Shown: in pieces, positions 63,285 through 64,000 of the stretch | How positions within the stretch are numbered: position 1 is the stretch's first letter | Layout of the letters: each line of letters opens with the position of its first letter | Source of the DNA: Antedon mediterranea | Taxonomy: Eukaryota; Echinodermata; Crinoidea; Comatulida; Antedonidae | Assembly: GCF_964355755.1 (NCBI RefSeq) | Contig: NC_092670.1 | Location: 15,747,201 to 15,811,200 of the forward strand | Length of the DNA stretch: 64,000 nucleotides | Direction of reading: 5' to 3' | Program-made: the position numbers and the translations under genes | The notes under the pieces: generated by a model | What the model was told of the DNA's origin: nothing | The model's input: the letters and a program-made list of their open reading frames with translations, nothing else | Database searches by the model: none

Positions 63285-64000
63285 TGCTTAATACGAAAAG
63301 ATATTAAAATTCAGTGACTTATTTCTATTCACTGTGATCCACTGGCTCCAAGTTGGGTCCACTTGAGCACAGTGTATTAACATACGAAAAGATATTAAAA
63401 TTCCGTGAATTATTTCTATTTTATATCACTGTGCTCGCCTGGTGCCAAATTGGGTCCACTTGAGCACAGTGTATTAAAACACGAAAAGATATTAACATTC
63501 AGTGACTTATTTCTATTTTATATCAATGTGCTTCCCTGGTACCAAATTGGGTCCACTTGAGCACAGTGTATTAAAATACGAAAAGATATTAAAATTCAGT
63601 GAGTTATTTCTATTTTATATCACTGTGCTCTCTGGCTCCAAATAGGGTTCAATTGAGCAAAGTGTATTAAAATACAAAAAGATATTAAAATTCAGTGAGT
63701 TATTTCTATTTTATATCACTGTGCTCTCTGGCTCCAAATAGGGTTCAATTGAGCACAGTGTGTATTAACATACGAAAAGATATTAAAATTCAGTGACTTA
63801 TTCCTATTTTATATCACTATGCTCCCCTGGCTCCAAATTAGGTCCACATGAGCACACTGTAATAACATACGAAACGATTATTAAAATTAGTGACTTATTT
63901 CTATTTTATATCACTGTGCTCCACTGGCTCCAAATTGGGTCCAATTAAGCAGAGTGTATTAACATACGAAAAGATATTAAAATTAGTGACTTATTTCTAT
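63285..64000 (-). repeat. satellite C, inverted array, continues past the window
   Basis: About seven 97-bp units reading GGGTCCACTTGAGCACAGTG, TACGAAAAGATATTAAAATT and CAGTGACTTATTTCTATTTT, the reverse of the 51.9-52.8 kb array. Confidence 0.85.

Overview
This is an AT-rich piece of an animal nuclear genome: introns with GT..AG ends, vertebrate-like orthologues, and many dispersed transposon relics. The gene set (a Ras-dva/RASD-like GTPase, peflin, the C22orf23/EVG1 family and a MICAL-like protein) together with the recurring word AGGCCTA suggests a marine invertebrate deuterostome, perhaps an echinoderm. That placement is inference; no marker gene fixes it.

Layout. 1-3270 is gene-poor. 3271-3978 (-) is an intronless Ras-like GTPase ending in a CAAX box. 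4100-15000 holds nothing I can call. 16021-19116 (-) is peflin (PEF1), a penta-EF-hand protein with two homologous 128-nt versions of its third coding exon. 19451-21916 (+) is the six-exon C22orf23/EVG1 (UPF0193) homologue, divergent from peflin across 334 bp. 23919-37384 (-) is a MICAL-like gene rebuilt from 12 coding exons: CH domain, an optional 18-nt microexon, LIM domain, four NPF motifs and a C-terminal bMERB coiled coil. A family of small terminal-inverted-repeat elements sits in the introns of all three genes.

From 39.25 kb onward I see almost only repetitive DNA. 39260-51830 is a 12.6-kb macro-palindrome made of two copies (E1 and E2) of one large non-autonomous element in opposite orientation. 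Each copy has about 49-bp terminal inverted repeats and oppositely oriented arrays of a 106-bp satellite. The same 7-mer, CAATCGA, lies at the left edge, at the centre and at the right edge, as expected if both copies sit in one shared target site. Beyond it, a related 97-bp satellite at 51.9-52.8 kb recurs inverted at 63.3-64.0 kb and runs off the window, so a second large inverted structure may start here. Inside that lie LINE fragments, tRNA-like SINE sequence, a 42-bp minisatellite, and a 4.1-kb terminal-repeat element that appears to have landed in a CTGT-type satellite.

The most notable observations are (1) the peflin exon pair, whose reading phases require exactly one of the two and which swap calcium-loop residues, and (2) the E1/E2 palindrome with its shared 7-mer and its palindrome-bearing satellites.
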